Positions 1 through 8,283 of a DNA stretch of 48,667 nucleotides are shown here, piece after piece. A program made the position numbers and the translations under genes. Positions within the stretch are counted from its first letter, which is position 1. Each line of letters opens with the position of its first letter. This DNA is from an uncultured bacterium (GTDB lineage Bacteria > Cyanobacteriota > Vampirovibrionia > Gastranaerophilales > Gastranaerophilaceae). The notes below the pieces were generated by a model. That model made no database searches. It worked only from the letters and a program-made list of their open reading frames with translations, and was not told the DNA's origin. The stretch spans positions 1-48,667 of the forward strand of contig CASGEP010000012.1 in NCBI GenBank assembly GCA_949300515.1. Reading direction: 5' to 3'.

Positions 1-87
1 GCTGTTGTAGTCATATTTGCCTTACTTCTTCTAGTTTCTTTCAGTATTCATAAACTTATTACAAACAAAATTTCTCGTCAACACTAA
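1..87 (+). CDS. C-terminal end of a membrane protein (partial)
   Basis: Reading frame 1 is open from the left edge and ends in TAA at 85-87. It gives 28 residues: a hydrophobic stretch rich in Val, Ile, Leu and Ala followed by a short basic tail ending KISRQH. That looks like a last transmembrane helix with a cytoplasmic tail, as in a transporter permease, but the fragment is too short to assign a family. Codon use is like its neighbours. Confidence 0.5.
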   Translation, partial: AVVVIFALLLLVSFSIHKLITNKISRQH

Positions 88-138
88 ATTTTTAATGTTA
101 TAAATTTGTTACAATACTTCAAAATTCTTTTGTTGTGG

Positions 139-151
139 TAAAATAAATTAC
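139..151 (+). promoter_or_regulatory. -10 box of a leaderless promoter for the fluoride channel gene
   Basis: TAAAAT at 139-144 lies 7 nt before the ATG at 152 and is preceded by TGTGG. No Shine-Dalgarno sequence fits between them, so transcription would start at or next to the start codon. No fluoride riboswitch is visible in the 64-nt gap. Confidence 0.5.
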
Positions 152-523
152 ATGTTAAAACTCACTGCAATATTTTTGGGAGGAGGACTCGGCGCGGCAA
201 GCCGCTATTTGGCGACTGCTGCCTGCTCGAAGTTTTGCGGCGCCTTCCCTTTGGGAACTCTCGGGGTAAATGTTGCGGGAAGTTTTATTATGGGTTTTAT
301 TTTTTTGCTTTTTATGGAGAAAATCAGTGTGCCGGACGAGCTTAAGCTGTTTTTAACGGTCGGGTTCTGCGGCGGTTTAACAACATTTTCAAGCTTTTCA
401 CTTGATGTTTGGAATATGTTTTATGCGGGCGAATTTATAAAAGCCGCTCTGTATGTATTATTAAGCCTGATTTTATCCGTGGGAGCACTTTTTGCGGGGG
501 TAATGGTTGCAAAACAGTTCTGA
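152..523 (+). CDS. crcB: Fluoride-specific ion channel CrcB/FluC
   Basis: This 123-aa protein has four hydrophobic segments, the usual size for a Fluc/CrcB subunit, which forms a dual-topology dimer that exports fluoride across the inner membrane. Family motifs are visible: GGGLGAASRY near residue 10, GTLGVNVAGSFIMG around 35-48, and GFCGGLTTFSSFSLD around 72-86, the last holding the TTFSSF segment that lines the pore and the central sodium site. The gene opens a cluster with two overlapping downstream genes. The start is the first ATG, with a -10 box close upstream and no ribosome binding site, so it is probably leaderless. The family call is firm from the motifs. Confidence 0.93.
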   Translation: MLKLTAIFLGGGLGAASRYLATAACSKFCGAFPLGTLGVNVAGSFIMGFIFLLFMEKISVPDELKLFLTVGFCGGLTTFSSFSLDVWNMFYAGEFIKAALYVLLSLILSVGALFAGVMVAKQF

Positions 524-1442
524 AAAAATTAAAATAATTTTTTGCGGTATGCCCGATATGGCAACAATTTGTCTGCATAATCTCGTACAAAAAAATTTTG
601 AGATATCGGCGGTTATTCCGCCGCCAAATTCCAATCCGACGGCAAGCGGATTTATAAAATTTGCAAGAAGCCTTGCCCTTGAAGTGTTTGAGTATGACGA
701 AAACCCGAACACTGCGGATTTAATTGAAAAAATCGCCGCAAAAAACGCGGATATAGGCGTTATTTGCTCGTTTAACCACAAACTGAGCAGAGATTTTTTA
801 AACACGACAAAAATGGGCTACATCAACTGCCACCCCTCGCTTTTGCCGATGTATCGCGGCGCAAACCCGTATTTTCACATAATTAACAACGGCGAAAAAA
901 CGACGGGAGTAACACTGCACTTTGCGGACGAACACTTTGACACAGGCGAAATCATTGCCCAAAAAGGCTTTCTTGTAAGCGAAAAAGAAACCATCGGCAC
1001 GCTTTTTAACAGGTCAAATTTTATAATCGCGGACTTACTTGTAAATGTTTTAAGCATATTTCAAGACACGGGCAAAATAAACTCTAAAGCCCAGCCCGAG
1101 GGCACTTATCCCAAAGCCCCGAAAGTTCAAAACGAGTTAAAAATAAACTTAAATGACTCCCCCGCTTCAATAGAAAGGTTTGTGAGGGCGGCAAACCCTT
1201 TTTATAACGCCTATTTGAATTTCAGAGGCTCCGGCGCAAGGATTTTATGTGTTGACTATAAAATTCAAAAACACGATATGGAACCGGGTATTATAACAAA
1301 AATTTCGGGCGATGACCTTGAAATCTCGGCAAAAGACGGCTTTATTTACCCAAAATGCATACAGTGCGGGAGCTGGGGGATTTTTGACGCTGCAAATTTT
1401 ATAAAAGTTTTTAGACCAAATACGGGAGAATTTTTTAATTAA
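507..1442 (+). CDS. Fmt-like formyltransferase
   Basis: A 311-aa protein of the formyl-transferase family, which passes a formyl group from 10-formyl-tetrahydrofolate to an amine. The Rossmann-like half starts with KIIFCGMP. The active-site block INCHPSLLPMYRGANP holds the family Asn and His, and HFDTGEI holds the Asp. The last 100 residues resemble the Fmt C-terminal domain (SIERFVRAANPFYNAY, then FIKVFRPNTGEFF). It lacks the PDKP-x-GRG stretch usual in methionyl-tRNA formyltransferase, so it may act on a nucleotide sugar or another amine, although it could still be the cell's Fmt. The start is TTG: the first strand begins at residue 8 and no ATG precedes it. GGGGG lies 6 nt upstream. It overlaps the fluoride channel gene by 17 nt. 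Confidence 0.75.
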   Translation: MQNSSEKIKIIFCGMPDMATICLHNLVQKNFEISAVIPPPNSNPTASGFIKFARSLALEVFEYDENPNTADLIEKIAAKNADIGVICSFNHKLSRDFLNTTKMGYINCHPSLLPMYRGANPYFHIINNGEKTTGVTLHFADEHFDTGEIIAQKGFLVSEKETIGTLFNRSNFIIADLLVNVLSIFQDTGKINSKAQPEGTYPKAPKVQNELKINLNDSPASIERFVRAANPFYNAYLNFRGSGARILCVDYKIQKHDMEPGIITKISGDDLEISAKDGFIYPKCIQCGSWGIFDAANFIKVFRPNTGEFFN

Positions 1443-2263
1443 TGGATAAACTGAATTTTTTGACAGCCGGCATTCCGACAGTTGCAAAAGACTACTCCGA
1501 CGCTTTTTCAAAGCTTAGAGAAATGGAGCTTGACGGGCTTGAAATAGAATTTGTGCACGGCGTTAAAATGAGCGAAAAAACACAGAACATAGTGCTTGAA
1601 AACAAAAAAGAGCTTATTTTAACCTCTCACGGCCCTTATTACATTAACTTAAATTCAAAAGAGGAGGAAAAGAGAGAGGCAAGCATTAAAAGGATTACAG
1701 ACACCGCGGCAATGGCACACAGGCTCGGCGCCTATTCAATAGTCTACCATGCCGGCTTTTATATGGGCGAGAGCAAAGAAAATACTTTTAAAACAATTCT
1801 TGAAAAACACAATGAAATAGTTGAAATTCTTGAAAAGGAAAATAACGACATCTGGATAAGACCGGAAACAACGGGAAAGGGCACACAGTGGGGCGATATA
1901 GATGAAATCATCGAACTTTGCAAAAACTTTAAACAAGTGCTTCCGTGTGTTGATTTTGCACACATCCATGCCCGCACAAACGGACTTTTTAATACTTACG
2001 ATGAATTTTGTTCTATTTTTGAAAAAATCGCAAAAGGGTTGGGGGATAGGGCTTTAAATAATTTCCATGCACATATGGCGGGAATTGCCTACTCTCAAAA
2101 AGGTGAAAAACATCATTTAATCTTTGAAGAGAGCGATTTTAACTACAAAGATTTACTGAAAGCCTTTAAGACCTTTAATGTTAAAGGGGTTATAATTTGC
2201 GAAAGTCCTAACATTGAGGTCGATTGCAAGATATTAAAAGATTACTGGCAATCAATTAATTAG
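1442..2263 (+). CDS. Endonuclease IV-like / sugar phosphate isomerase family TIM barrel
   Basis: A 273-aa protein of the AP endonuclease 2 / xylose isomerase-like TIM-barrel family. The metal ligands of endonuclease IV can be followed in order: His in TSHGPYYINL, His in VYHAGFYMG, Glu in RPETTGKGTQWG, Asp and His in CVDFAHIHAR, His in NFHAHMAG, a His in GEKHHLIF and Glu in ICESPNIE. A trinuclear zinc site is therefore plausible. Known relatives cut DNA at abasic sites or isomerise sugars. The pattern is closer to endonuclease IV (Nfo), but the DNA-binding loops look short. The ATG overlaps the TAA of the formyltransferase gene by one base (TAATG), so the pair is translationally coupled. Confidence 0.75.
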   Translation: MDKLNFLTAGIPTVAKDYSDAFSKLREMELDGLEIEFVHGVKMSEKTQNIVLENKKELILTSHGPYYINLNSKEEEKREASIKRITDTAAMAHRLGAYSIVYHAGFYMGESKENTFKTILEKHNEIVEILEKENNDIWIRPETTGKGTQWGDIDEIIELCKNFKQVLPCVDFAHIHARTNGLFNTYDEFCSIFEKIAKGLGDRALNNFHAHMAGIAYSQKGEKHHLIFEESDFNYKDLLKAFKTFNVKGVIICESPNIEVDCKILKDYWQSIN

Positions 2264-2290
2264 ACAAAAAAACTTGTTTGTGGTATAAAT
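2261..2290 (+). promoter_or_regulatory. Promoter of secG
   Basis: TAGACA at 2261-2266, which overlaps the stop codon of the previous gene, and TATAAA at 2284-2289 are separated by 17 bp. TGG precedes the -10 box. A leader of about 20 nt would carry the AAGGA at 2306-2310. Confidence 0.6.
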
Positions 2291-2317
2291 TCTCATTATA
2301 AAAATAAGGATTTGACA

Positions 2318-2542
2318 ATGGTAACATTTTTCTATGTAATTCAAATAATTTCAGCACTTCTGCTTATTGCGCTTGTGCTCCTGCACTCGCCAAAAGGCGA
2401 CGGCATTGCCTCTATCGGCTCTGCAAGCCAGCTTTTCTCATCGCAAAAAAGTGCGGAAAAAGGCTTAAACAAAGTTACATACATTGTCGGCGGGGTGTTT
2501 ATCCTAACGACACTGCTTTTAGGTTTTGGCTTAATAAGATAG
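2318..2542 (+). CDS. secG: Protein translocase subunit SecG
   Basis: A 74-aa protein with two transmembrane helices (about residues 4-22 and 52-71) joined by the loop SPKGDGIASIGSASQLF. This is the classic SecG layout, which assists SecYEG during preprotein export. The length is normal. The ATG at 2318 is preferred over a TTG two codons upstream because AAGGA at 2306-2310 lies 7 nt from it. The gene is a single unit with its own promoter and ends just before a strong hairpin shared with the converging gene. Confidence 0.9.
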   Translation: MVTFFYVIQIISALLLIALVLLHSPKGDGIASIGSASQLFSSQKSAEKGLNKVTYIVGGVFILTTLLLGFGLIR

Positions 2543-2556
2543 ATACTTGACTAAAC

Positions 2557-2588
2557 AAAAATGAAAGGCAAAACAGCCTTTCATTTTT
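2557..2588. terminator. Bidirectional intrinsic terminator between secG and the HAD gene
   Basis: Stem ATGAAAGGC / GCCTTTCAT with an AAAACA-type loop, flanked by an A run on the left and a T run on the right, so it can stop transcription from both sides. It contains the TGA stop (2581-2583) of the leftward HAD gene. Confidence 0.85.
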
Positions 2589-3060
2589 TTATGCTTAAGC
2601 GCTCTAAAAACCTCACCAGTCTTACGATTTTTTTCTCGTCATCCGCACTGATTGAGTCGACCAAAATCGAAAACATGCCGGCACGCTTTGCGCAGAGAAT
2701 ATCCGTGAGCGGTCTGTCCCCTACAAAAGCACAGTTTGCGGGCTTTACCCCAAAATCCTTACAAACGTTTAAAAGTACTTTTACATCGGGCTTTTTTGCA
2801 TTCCCGATTACCGGAAAGTTTACCTGGGATTGCGCTTTTTTAATATATTCTTTATTTTTATTGTTCGAGATAACCGCGATTTTAAAATGTTTGCCGAGTC
2901 TGTTTAAAAAATCAAGCATATCTTTCTCGAAAATTCCGCTTTTTGAGCGCATTACGGTAGAGTCCAGGTCAAAAAATACAGCCTCTATCTCGCATGCTTT
3001 TAAATTAAAAACATTTATATCAAAAATTGATTTTATATTTATATTAGGTTTCAGTTTCAT
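2581..3060 (-). CDS. YqeG-family HAD phosphatase
   Basis: A 159-aa HAD superfamily IIIA protein. Motif I is FFDLDSTV (residues about 29-36), with the nucleophile Asp and the second Asp. Motif II is VISNN. A KP-type lysine lies in NAKKPD, and motif III/IV is FVGDRPLTDI. Length and motif order match YqeG-type phosphatases of Firmicutes and Cyanobacteria, whose substrate is not well settled (a phosphatidylglycerophosphate phosphatase role is known for some relatives). The start overlaps the end of the upstream U32 gene by 17 nt, so the two are probably co-transcribed. Confidence 0.8.
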   Translation of the reverse strand: MKLKPNINIKSIFDINVFNLKACEIEAVFFDLDSTVMRSKSGIFEKDMLDFLNRLGKHFKIAVISNNKNKEYIKKAQSQVNFPVIGNAKKPDVKVLLNVCKDFGVKPANCAFVGDRPLTDILCAKRAGMFSILVDSISADDEKKIVRLVRFLERLSIKK

Positions 3061-4273
3061 TTTTTATACCGAGCGTCCTTCCAAGTGCCCGCTGCCACTG
3101 GCTTTGCCAGTCGTCTTTGGCATCTAATTCCATCCATACCTCATCATTTGTATTTGCAATGTCCGTTTTGTCGCCGTCTTTATTTACTATAGATACAACT
3201 TTTGCAAACGCTTTAAAATCGGGAGTAATTATTTCAAACTCATCGCCAATGTGCATTTTATTTTTAATTACAACCTTAAACAAATTGTCTTTTTTATCAA
3301 GGAAAATGCAGAGAAAATCGGCCCCGGCAAGACCTTTTGAAATCTCATAACTGTAGCTTGAGGAGTTGTTATCGCCCATAAAAAAGCCTTCCGTAAAGCC
3401 GCGGTTGCCAACTTTTTTCAGTTCGCAAAAAGCTTCTTCACTGTCGATTTTACCGTCCATCAGCGCGCGGTAAGCCTTTGTAACCGCACTTACATAATAA
3501 AGGCTCTTTGTCCTCCCTTCAACTTTAAAGGAGTCAACGCCTATGTTTTGCAGCTCTTTTATATATCTTACAAGGCATAAATCCTTAGGCGAGAGTATAT
3601 GCGAGCCGCGCTCATCCTGCACTATTTCGTAATATTCCCCGGGGCGGGTTTCTTCCAAAAGTTTATAGCTCCAGCGGCAAGGCTGAGCACAGCCGCCGTG
3701 GTTTGCTTTTCGCTCTCCTTTTGTCATATAATCGCTCAAAAGGCAGCGCCCTGAGTATGACATGCACTGTGAACCGTGAATAAAGATTTCAATTTCAATG
3801 TCGGGAACAGCTTTTTTAATTGCTTCAATTTGTTTAAGCGAAAGCTCGCGAGCAAGGATAACTCTTGCCGCACCCATATCTCGCCAGAACTTTACGGCTT
3901 GGGTGTTTAAAATATTTGTCTGGGTTGAAATGTGTATATCGGTGTCGGGCAGATATTTTTTTACAATTCTGTACACACCGAAATCACTCAGGATAATTGC
4001 ATGCGGGTTTGCATTTTTAATGATTTCAATACTTTCTTCCAAACTCTTAATGTCATTGTCGTATGCAAAAATATTCAGAGTTAAATACGCCTTTTTATTC
4101 AATTTTCTTGCGGTATCAATTGCGTATTTTAAATTTTCCCTTGTAATCAGCTCGCCTTTTCGCATTGTCCTTAGCGAATAGTCTACAAGCCCCAAATAGC
4201 AAGCATCCGCGCCGTATGCGTATGCGTATTTCATTTTTTCTATGTTGCCCGCTGGCATTAAAAGTTCACTCAT
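3044..4273 (-). CDS. U32 family protein, TrhP/YegQ-like (tRNA U34 hydroxylation)
   Basis: A 409-aa peptidase-U32 family protein. It starts with ELLMPAGNIEKMKYAYAYGAD, and carries the signature block IEIFIHGSQCMSYSGRC followed by NHGGCAQPCRW, with the four conserved cysteines that likely bind an iron-sulfur cluster in TrhP-type enzymes. TrhP is known to make 5-hydroxyuridine at position 34 of tRNA from prephenate. Older annotation calls the family collagenase-like protease. A C-terminal beta-barrel of about 80 residues is present. There is no ribosome binding site. TAATAT at 4280-4285 lies 6 nt before the ATG with an upstream TGT, which suggests a leaderless message. Confidence 0.82.
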   Translation of the reverse strand: MSELLMPAGNIEKMKYAYAYGADACYLGLVDYSLRTMRKGELITRENLKYAIDTARKLNKKAYLTLNIFAYDNDIKSLEESIEIIKNANPHAIILSDFGVYRIVKKYLPDTDIHISTQTNILNTQAVKFWRDMGAARVILARELSLKQIEAIKKAVPDIEIEIFIHGSQCMSYSGRCLLSDYMTKGERKANHGGCAQPCRWSYKLLEETRPGEYYEIVQDERGSHILSPKDLCLVRYIKELQNIGVDSFKVEGRTKSLYYVSAVTKAYRALMDGKIDSEEAFCELKKVGNRGFTEGFFMGDNNSSSYSYEISKGLAGADFLCIFLDKKDNLFKVVIKNKMHIGDEFEIITPDFKAFAKVVSIVNKDGDKTDIANTNDEVWMELDAKDDWQSQWQRALGRTLGIKNETET

Positions 4274-4287
4274 AGGAGTATATTAAC
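4274..4287 (-). promoter_or_regulatory. Leaderless promoter of the U32 gene
   Basis: Read on the minus strand: extended -10 TGTTAATAT (hexamer 4280-4285), then 6 nt, then ATG. No Shine-Dalgarno sequence is present. Confidence 0.45.
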
Positions 4288-4306
4288 ATAAAAGGAAAGG
4301 TTTTAA

Positions 4307-4455
4307 AACTTGACGTTTGTTATCCAAAATGAAACGTATTGTCATCCTGAACTTGTTTGACAAAGCGAACCGAAATTTTAGTTTAACAATTGCGCAAGTA
4401 CAAACATGGTATATAGCGTCATCCTGAACTTGACGTATTGCCATCCTGAACTTTA
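4307..4455. repeat. Degenerate CATCCTGAACTTG repeats in a 237-bp spacer
   Basis: The gene-free stretch 4274-4510 carries three near copies of a GTCATCCTGAACTTG unit, at 4341-4355, 4418-4432 and 4441-4453, the middle one joined to TGACGT. AACTTGACGTTTG at 4308-4320 is a further partial copy. They look like remnants of a small dispersed palindromic intergenic repeat of the CATCCTGAAC type. A GC-rich tract follows at about 4472-4512, unlike the AT-rich surroundings. Confidence 0.55.
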
Positions 4456-4510
4456 CGCGCCGTTGTGCCGGACTGTCCTTGCCGCAGCAAGTGCGGCGCG
4501 GGGCGCCGGC

Positions 4511-4774
4511 TTACCTTACGCAGCACTTAAATGTAAAACCCGTAATCTTGGACGAGGGAATATTGAGCCACCTGTACTCTCTGAACTGGCAGCCGTCCGC
4601 ATGGGTGCAGTCTTCAACCGTTGCATCCTGCAGGGTAACTATATCCTCCAAACATTTTCCATCATCACACGTATAAAGTCTGCCCGAAATTTTTTTATGA
4701 TTTACCCATAAAACAATAGAGTCCGAGTCCATTTTTTTGGCAAGTTTATTTATGCCGTCAAAAGTTTTGCACAT
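4511..4774 (-). CDS. Small cysteine-containing hypothetical protein
   Basis: An 87-aa protein not recognised as a known family. It has five cysteines (residues 2, 36, 41, 56 and 62) plus a terminal CC pair and a LWVNHKKISGRLYTCDDGKC stretch, which may form a small beta-rich or disulfide/metal-bound fold. The gene is credible because AAGGAG lies about 8 nt before the ATG (minus strand) and TACAAT at 4822-4827 gives a -10 box. It is divergent from the next gene and unlinked to others. The C-terminal end falls in the GC-rich tract and may be a recent extension. Confidence 0.55.
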   Translation of the reverse strand: MCKTFDGINKLAKKMDSDSIVLWVNHKKISGRLYTCDDGKCLEDIVTLQDATVEDCTHADGCQFREYRWLNIPSSKITGFTFKCCVR

Positions 4775-4898
4775 GGTTACAACTCCTTTCTTATAAAGCT
4801 ATTTTGGGCAAAATTTCGGCATATTGTATCAGACATAAAACTAAACATGTTAACAATTATTAATAATTTTAAAATATGATGCTTGAAAAATTTTTTTA

Positions 4899-4907
4899 TG
4901 GTACAAT
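4899..4907 (+). promoter_or_regulatory. Extended -10 promoter of the 4941 gene
   Basis: TGGTACAAT at 4899-4907 is an extended -10 element (hexamer TACAAT). The expected start near 4914 leaves a short leader holding AGAGGA at 4928-4933, 7 nt before the TTG start codon. Confidence 0.5.
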
Positions 4908-4940
4908 GAACACCTAATCTTAAAATAAGAGGATAAAAAA

Positions 4941-5396
4941 TTGGAAAAAAGCTTTATGCGGGTTAGTTTAAACTCGAGTAAACCACCAATCACATTCAGA
5001 AGTAAAAACCATTCGGTCAATATTTCAACTACGGGACCGATAAGCTCTTGGGAGTCGAGCGCAATTGTGCAGGACGTACTCCGAGAGAAAACACAAAAGG
5101 AAAGCAACGGTAAAATTGCGCTTGATACATCGAAAAACGATGTTTTTATGTTAAGAGGCGAGAGTGCCCGCAGCGCAAAGGTAAGTCAGGAAGATAGCGA
5201 CATTCTGCGCCATAGTGATGAGAAAAAGCATAATTTAACGCAAATATTATTGCAGCCTAAAAAAGCAAAGAGACAGGCTGCAATTTATTTTGATGCAACT
5301 TCCATGAAAGGCAAAAAGCTCTCCGTAGTAAATATTGACAAATCACAAAAAGGCAGGGTAAAAGTAAGAATTCAAGCCCTTGATGTGATGGCATAA
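4941..5396 (+). CDS. Hypothetical protein with a TTG start
   Basis: A 151-aa protein with no recognised domain. The first 45 residues are Ser/Thr/Asn-rich (VSLNSSKPPITFRSKNHSV). The middle is charged and polar, and the end is a short beta-like stretch (KLSVVNIDKSQKGRVKVRI). There is no signal peptide or membrane segment. The TTG is supported by AGAGGA 7 nt upstream and an extended -10 promoter, and a strong hairpin terminator follows. The PITFRS segment near the N-terminus is reminiscent of the short 'FKG' motif of the 31249 protein, but this is a weak hint only. Confidence 0.6.
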   Translation: MEKSFMRVSLNSSKPPITFRSKNHSVNISTTGPISSWESSAIVQDVLREKTQKESNGKIALDTSKNDVFMLRGESARSAKVSQEDSDILRHSDEKKHNLTQILLQPKKAKRQAAIYFDATSMKGKKLSVVNIDKSQKGRVKVRIQALDVMA

Positions 5397-5404
5397 AAAA
5401 ATTT

Positions 5405-5432
5405 AAAACGCGCCTTGTGTGGCGCGTTTTTT
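5405..5432. terminator. Bidirectional terminator between the 4941 gene and uvrA
   Basis: Stem AAAACGCGCC / GGCGCGTTTT with loop TTGTGT, T run on the right and A run on the left. The ancestral uvrA stop codon (TAA at 5431-5433, read in the shifted frame) lies right at its edge, while the present uvrA stop is 17 nt earlier. Confidence 0.88.
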
Positions 5433-5447
5433 AATTCAAAAGTCTTT

Positions 5448-8201
5448 TTAAATACTTGCCGGTATAGGATTTTTCACACTTTGCCAGCCGCCTTCCGGTC
5501 CAAGGTCGATTATATAGTCGGCGCATTTAATAATATCTAAATTGTGCTCGATTATCAAGACTGTATTTCCGCTGTCCGCAAGCTGATGAAGGATTTTAAC
5601 AAGCTTATCTATATCCCACCAGTGAAGCCCTACCGAAGGCTCGTCCATTAAATAAAGCGTTTTTCCGGTTGCGCGTTTGTTAAGTTCAAGCGCAAGTTTT
5701 ACCCTCTGCGCCTCTCCGCCGGAGAGAGTTGTTGCACTTTGCCCCAGTTTTATATAATCAAGCCCGACATCATAGAGGGTTTGCAGTCTGGTTGCAATTC
5801 TCGGTACGTTTTTGAAAAACTCAAGAGCCTCGCCCACCGTCATATCAAGTACGTCCGCTATGCTTTTGCCCTTGTATTTAACCTCGAGGGTTTCCTGATT
5901 ATATCTTTTACCCTTGCAGACGTCGCATTTAACATAAACATCGGACAAAAAATTCATCTCAATTTTTAAAACGCCGTCGCCCTTGCACTTTTCGCACCTT
6001 CCGCCTTTTACGTTAAAAGAAAATCTTCCCTGTTTATACCCTCTTACTTTTGCTTCGTTTGTCTGCGCAAAAAGGTCGCGAATATGCGTAAAAACTTCGG
6101 TATAAGTAGCGGGATTTGACCTTGGCGTTCTGCCTATCGGGCTTTGATCCACACATACAATCTTATCTATATTTTCAAACCCTTTTATCTCATCCACCCC
6201 TTGAGGTTTTGGGCGGTTGGAGCGAAGCTTGTGCATGGCATATTCGTTAATTAAATCCTGCACAAGGGTAGATTTCCCGCTGCCCGAAACACCCGTAACC
6301 GCAACTATTTTACCGAGCGGAATATTAACGTCAATATTTTTCAGATTGTTTAAATGTGCGTTTTTAACTTCGAGAAAATTTCCATTGCCAAGGCGCCTTT
6401 CTTTCGGAACGGGGATTTTCAATTCACCGCTTAAATATTTTCCCGTAATTGAGTCTTTTGAATTTTCAATATCTTTTTGCGTGCCGAAAGCCACGACATT
6501 CCCACCTTCAACCCCTGCCTTGGGGCCTATATCCACAATATAATCGGCGGCTTTTATTGTATCTTCGTCATGCTCTACAACAATTAAAGTGTTTCCGAGG
6601 TTGCGAAGCTTAATAAGAGTATTTATCAACATGTCATTATCGCGCTGGTGCAGACCTATTGAAGGCTCATCAAGAACATATAAAACACCCGACAAACCCG
6701 AGCCTATCTGGGTTGCAAGTCTGATACGCTGAGCCTCTCCGCCCGATAGAGTGCCAGCGCTCCTTGCAAGGTTTAAATAGCCTAAACCGACGTCAATTAA
6801 GAATTTCAGACGAAGGCGGATTTCATCGAGAATTTGTTTTGCAATGGTCAATTTAAAATCGTCCAAATTCAGATAAACTTCCTGAATGAAATCATAAGCC
6901 TTTGTAACGGACAAAAGACAAAACTCATAAATATTTTTATCCATAATTGTAACAGCCAGCGCAAAAGGATTTAATCGCGCTCCCTTGCAGGCTTTACAGG
7001 GTATTGAGGTCATATACTTTTGAATTTCTCCGCGGATTAAATCCGAATCGGAAGATTCGTATTTTCGCGTAAGATAAGGAATTACGCCGATATATGCAAC
7101 ATAATGCGTGCGGTAATTTTTTGTGCCAAAATCCGCATAGCGCATTTTAATGCGCTCATCGTCATTTCCATACAGAATTATGCCTTTTTGCGACGGCGTC
7201 AGGCTTTTAAAAGGCACGTCGGGATTAATGCCGTAGTGCTCGCAAACAGAATTTAAGACATCATAATAATATTGATTGCCCGTCTTTGCCCAGGGGTAAA
7301 TTGCACCCTGATTTATTGATTTTGAAGGGTCGGGAACCACAAGCTCGGGAGTAATTTCAAAGTGCGCGCCAAGGCCGTTGCACACCTTGCAAGCGCCGTA
7401 AGGGTTATTAAAACTCAACATTCTTGGTGTCAACTCTTCAAAACTCAAGTTGCATTTTGGACAAGCCAACTTTTCGGAAAAAATTACTACATCAAGCACC
7501 ATAAGCCCGTCAGAGCGCTGCAGAGCTATTTGCGCACTGTCAAAAATCCTTGATTTTGCGCTTTCTTTAACTACAATCCTGTCTATAACAACGTCAATTG
7601 TGTGTTTTTTTGTTTTATCAAGCTCAATTTCATCTTCATCAAGATTATAAATTTCGCCGTCAACTCTTAAGCGCACAAAACCTTCGGACTTTAGCCCCTG
7701 GATAGTTTGGACATATTCACCCTTTTTGCCGCGAATAATCGGGGCAATTATTTGAATTTTAGTACCCTCGCCCAATGCCATAATTTTTGCGACAATTTCG
7801 TCAATGGTCTGCGGAACAATTAACTCGCCGCACTGCGGGCAGTGAGGAGTGCCGACACGGGCATATAAAAGCCTTAAATAGTCGTAAATTTCGGTAATTG
7901 TACCGACAGTTGAGCGCGGATTGTTTGTGGTTGACTTCTGATCTATTGATATAGCAGGCGAAAGCCCGTCGATGTGTTCGACATCGGGCTTATCCATCTG
8001 CCCCAAAAACTGGCGCGCATACGTCGAAAGGCTCTCTACATAGCGCCTTTGCCCTTCCGCAAAAATTGTATCAAAAGCAAGCGAACTTTTGCCCGAGCCT
8101 GACACACCCGTAAAAACAATTAACTCGTTTTTGGGAAGCTCCAGCGAAACGTCTTTTAAATTATGTTCTCTTGCACCTTTTATAACTATTTTGTCACTCA
8201 T
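5448..8201 (-). CDS. uvrA: Excinuclease ABC subunit A, with altered C-terminus
   Basis: UvrA, the DNA-damage sensing ATPase of nucleotide excision repair. Visible elements: Walker [10 protein letters not shown] near the N-terminus, zinc modules CPQCG and CPKC/CKVCNG, signature [25 protein letters not shown], a second Walker [11 protein letters not shown], zinc finger [16 protein letters not shown], a second signature [13 protein letters not shown] and [10 protein letters not shown]. The end is odd. After IDLGPEGG the frame reads [12 protein letters not shown] and stops, while the usual C-terminus [18 protein letters not shown] is present in another frame at 5431-5487. About 14 expected residues between them are missing. 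The ATG at 8201 is chosen because the family begins [15 protein letters not shown] and CATAAT lies 6 nt upstream. An ATG at 8207 is possible. Confidence 0.92.
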   Translation of the reverse strand: MSDKIVIKGAREHNLKDVSLELPKNELIVFTGVSGSGKSSLAFDTIFAEGQRRYVESLSTYARQFLGQMDKPDVEHIDGLSPAISIDQKSTTNNPRSTVGTITEIYDYLRLLYARVGTPHCPQCGELIVPQTIDEIVAKIMALGEGTKIQIIAPIIRGKKGEYVQTIQGLKSEGFVRLRVDGEIYNLDEDEIELDKTKKHTIDVVIDRIVVKESAKSRIFDSAQIALQRSDGLMVLDVVIFSEKLACPKCNLSFEELTPRMLSFNNPYGACKVCNGLGAHFEITPELVVPDPSKSINQGAIYPWAKTGNQYYYDVLNSVCEHYGINPDVPFKSLTPSQKGIILYGNDDERIKMRYADFGTKNYRTHYVAYIGVIPYLTRKYESSDSDLIRGEIQKYMTSIPCKACKGARLNPFALAVTIMDKNIYEFCLLSVTKAYDFIQEVYLNLDDFKLTIAKQILDEIRLRLKFLIDVGLGYLNLARSAGTLSGGEAQRIRLATQIGSGLSGVLYVLDEPSIGLHQRDNDMLINTLIKLRNLGNTLIVVEHDEDTIKAADYIVDIGPKAGVEGGNVVAFGTQKDIENSKDSITGKYLSGELKIPVPKERRLGNGNFLEVKNAHLNNLKNIDVNIPLGKIVAVTGVSGSGKSTLVQDLINEYAMHKLRSNRPKPQGVDEIKGFENIDKIVCVDQSPIGRTPRSNPATYTEVFTHIRDLFAQTNEAKVRGYKQGRFSFNVKGGRCEKCKGDGVLKIEMNFLSDVYVKCDVCKGKRYNQETLEVKYKGKSIADVLDMTVGEALEFFKNVPRIATRLQTLYDVGLDYIKLGQSATTLSGGEAQRVKLALELNKRATGKTLYLMDEPSVGLHWWDIDKLVKILHQLADSGNTVLIIEHNLDIIKCADYIIDLGPEGGWQSVKNPIPASI

Positions 8202-8216
8202 ACTCATATTATGCCA
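8202..8216 (-). promoter_or_regulatory. Leaderless promoter of uvrA
   Basis: On the minus strand TGGCATAAT (hexamer CATAAT, 8208-8213) is an extended -10 box. Exactly 6 nt separate it from the ATG at 8201, which is the start expected from the family. There is no ribosome binding site. Confidence 0.5.
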
Positions 8217-8272
8217 TAAAAAAAATTTAAAAAATTAGTATATAACTGTTATATATTCTCGATATATGGAAT

Positions 8273-8278
8273 TATAAT
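8273..8278 (+). promoter_or_regulatory. -10 box for a candidate small RNA
   Basis: Perfect TATAAT on the plus strand in the uvrA-aroE gap. A convincing -35 box is not seen. It points into an 80-nt stretch that ends in an intrinsic terminator with no open reading frame between. Confidence 0.5.
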
Positions 8279-8283
8279 AGTAG

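Noticed and set aside
88-151. Fluoride riboswitch upstream of the fluoride channel gene
   Set aside because: The gap is short and AT-only, without the conserved pseudoknot segments, and the gene seems to have no leader.
4406-4711. Plus-strand open frame opposite the 87-aa gene
   Set aside because: It lies over the repeat tract and opposite a frame with a strong ribosome binding site; no domain or start signal supports it.
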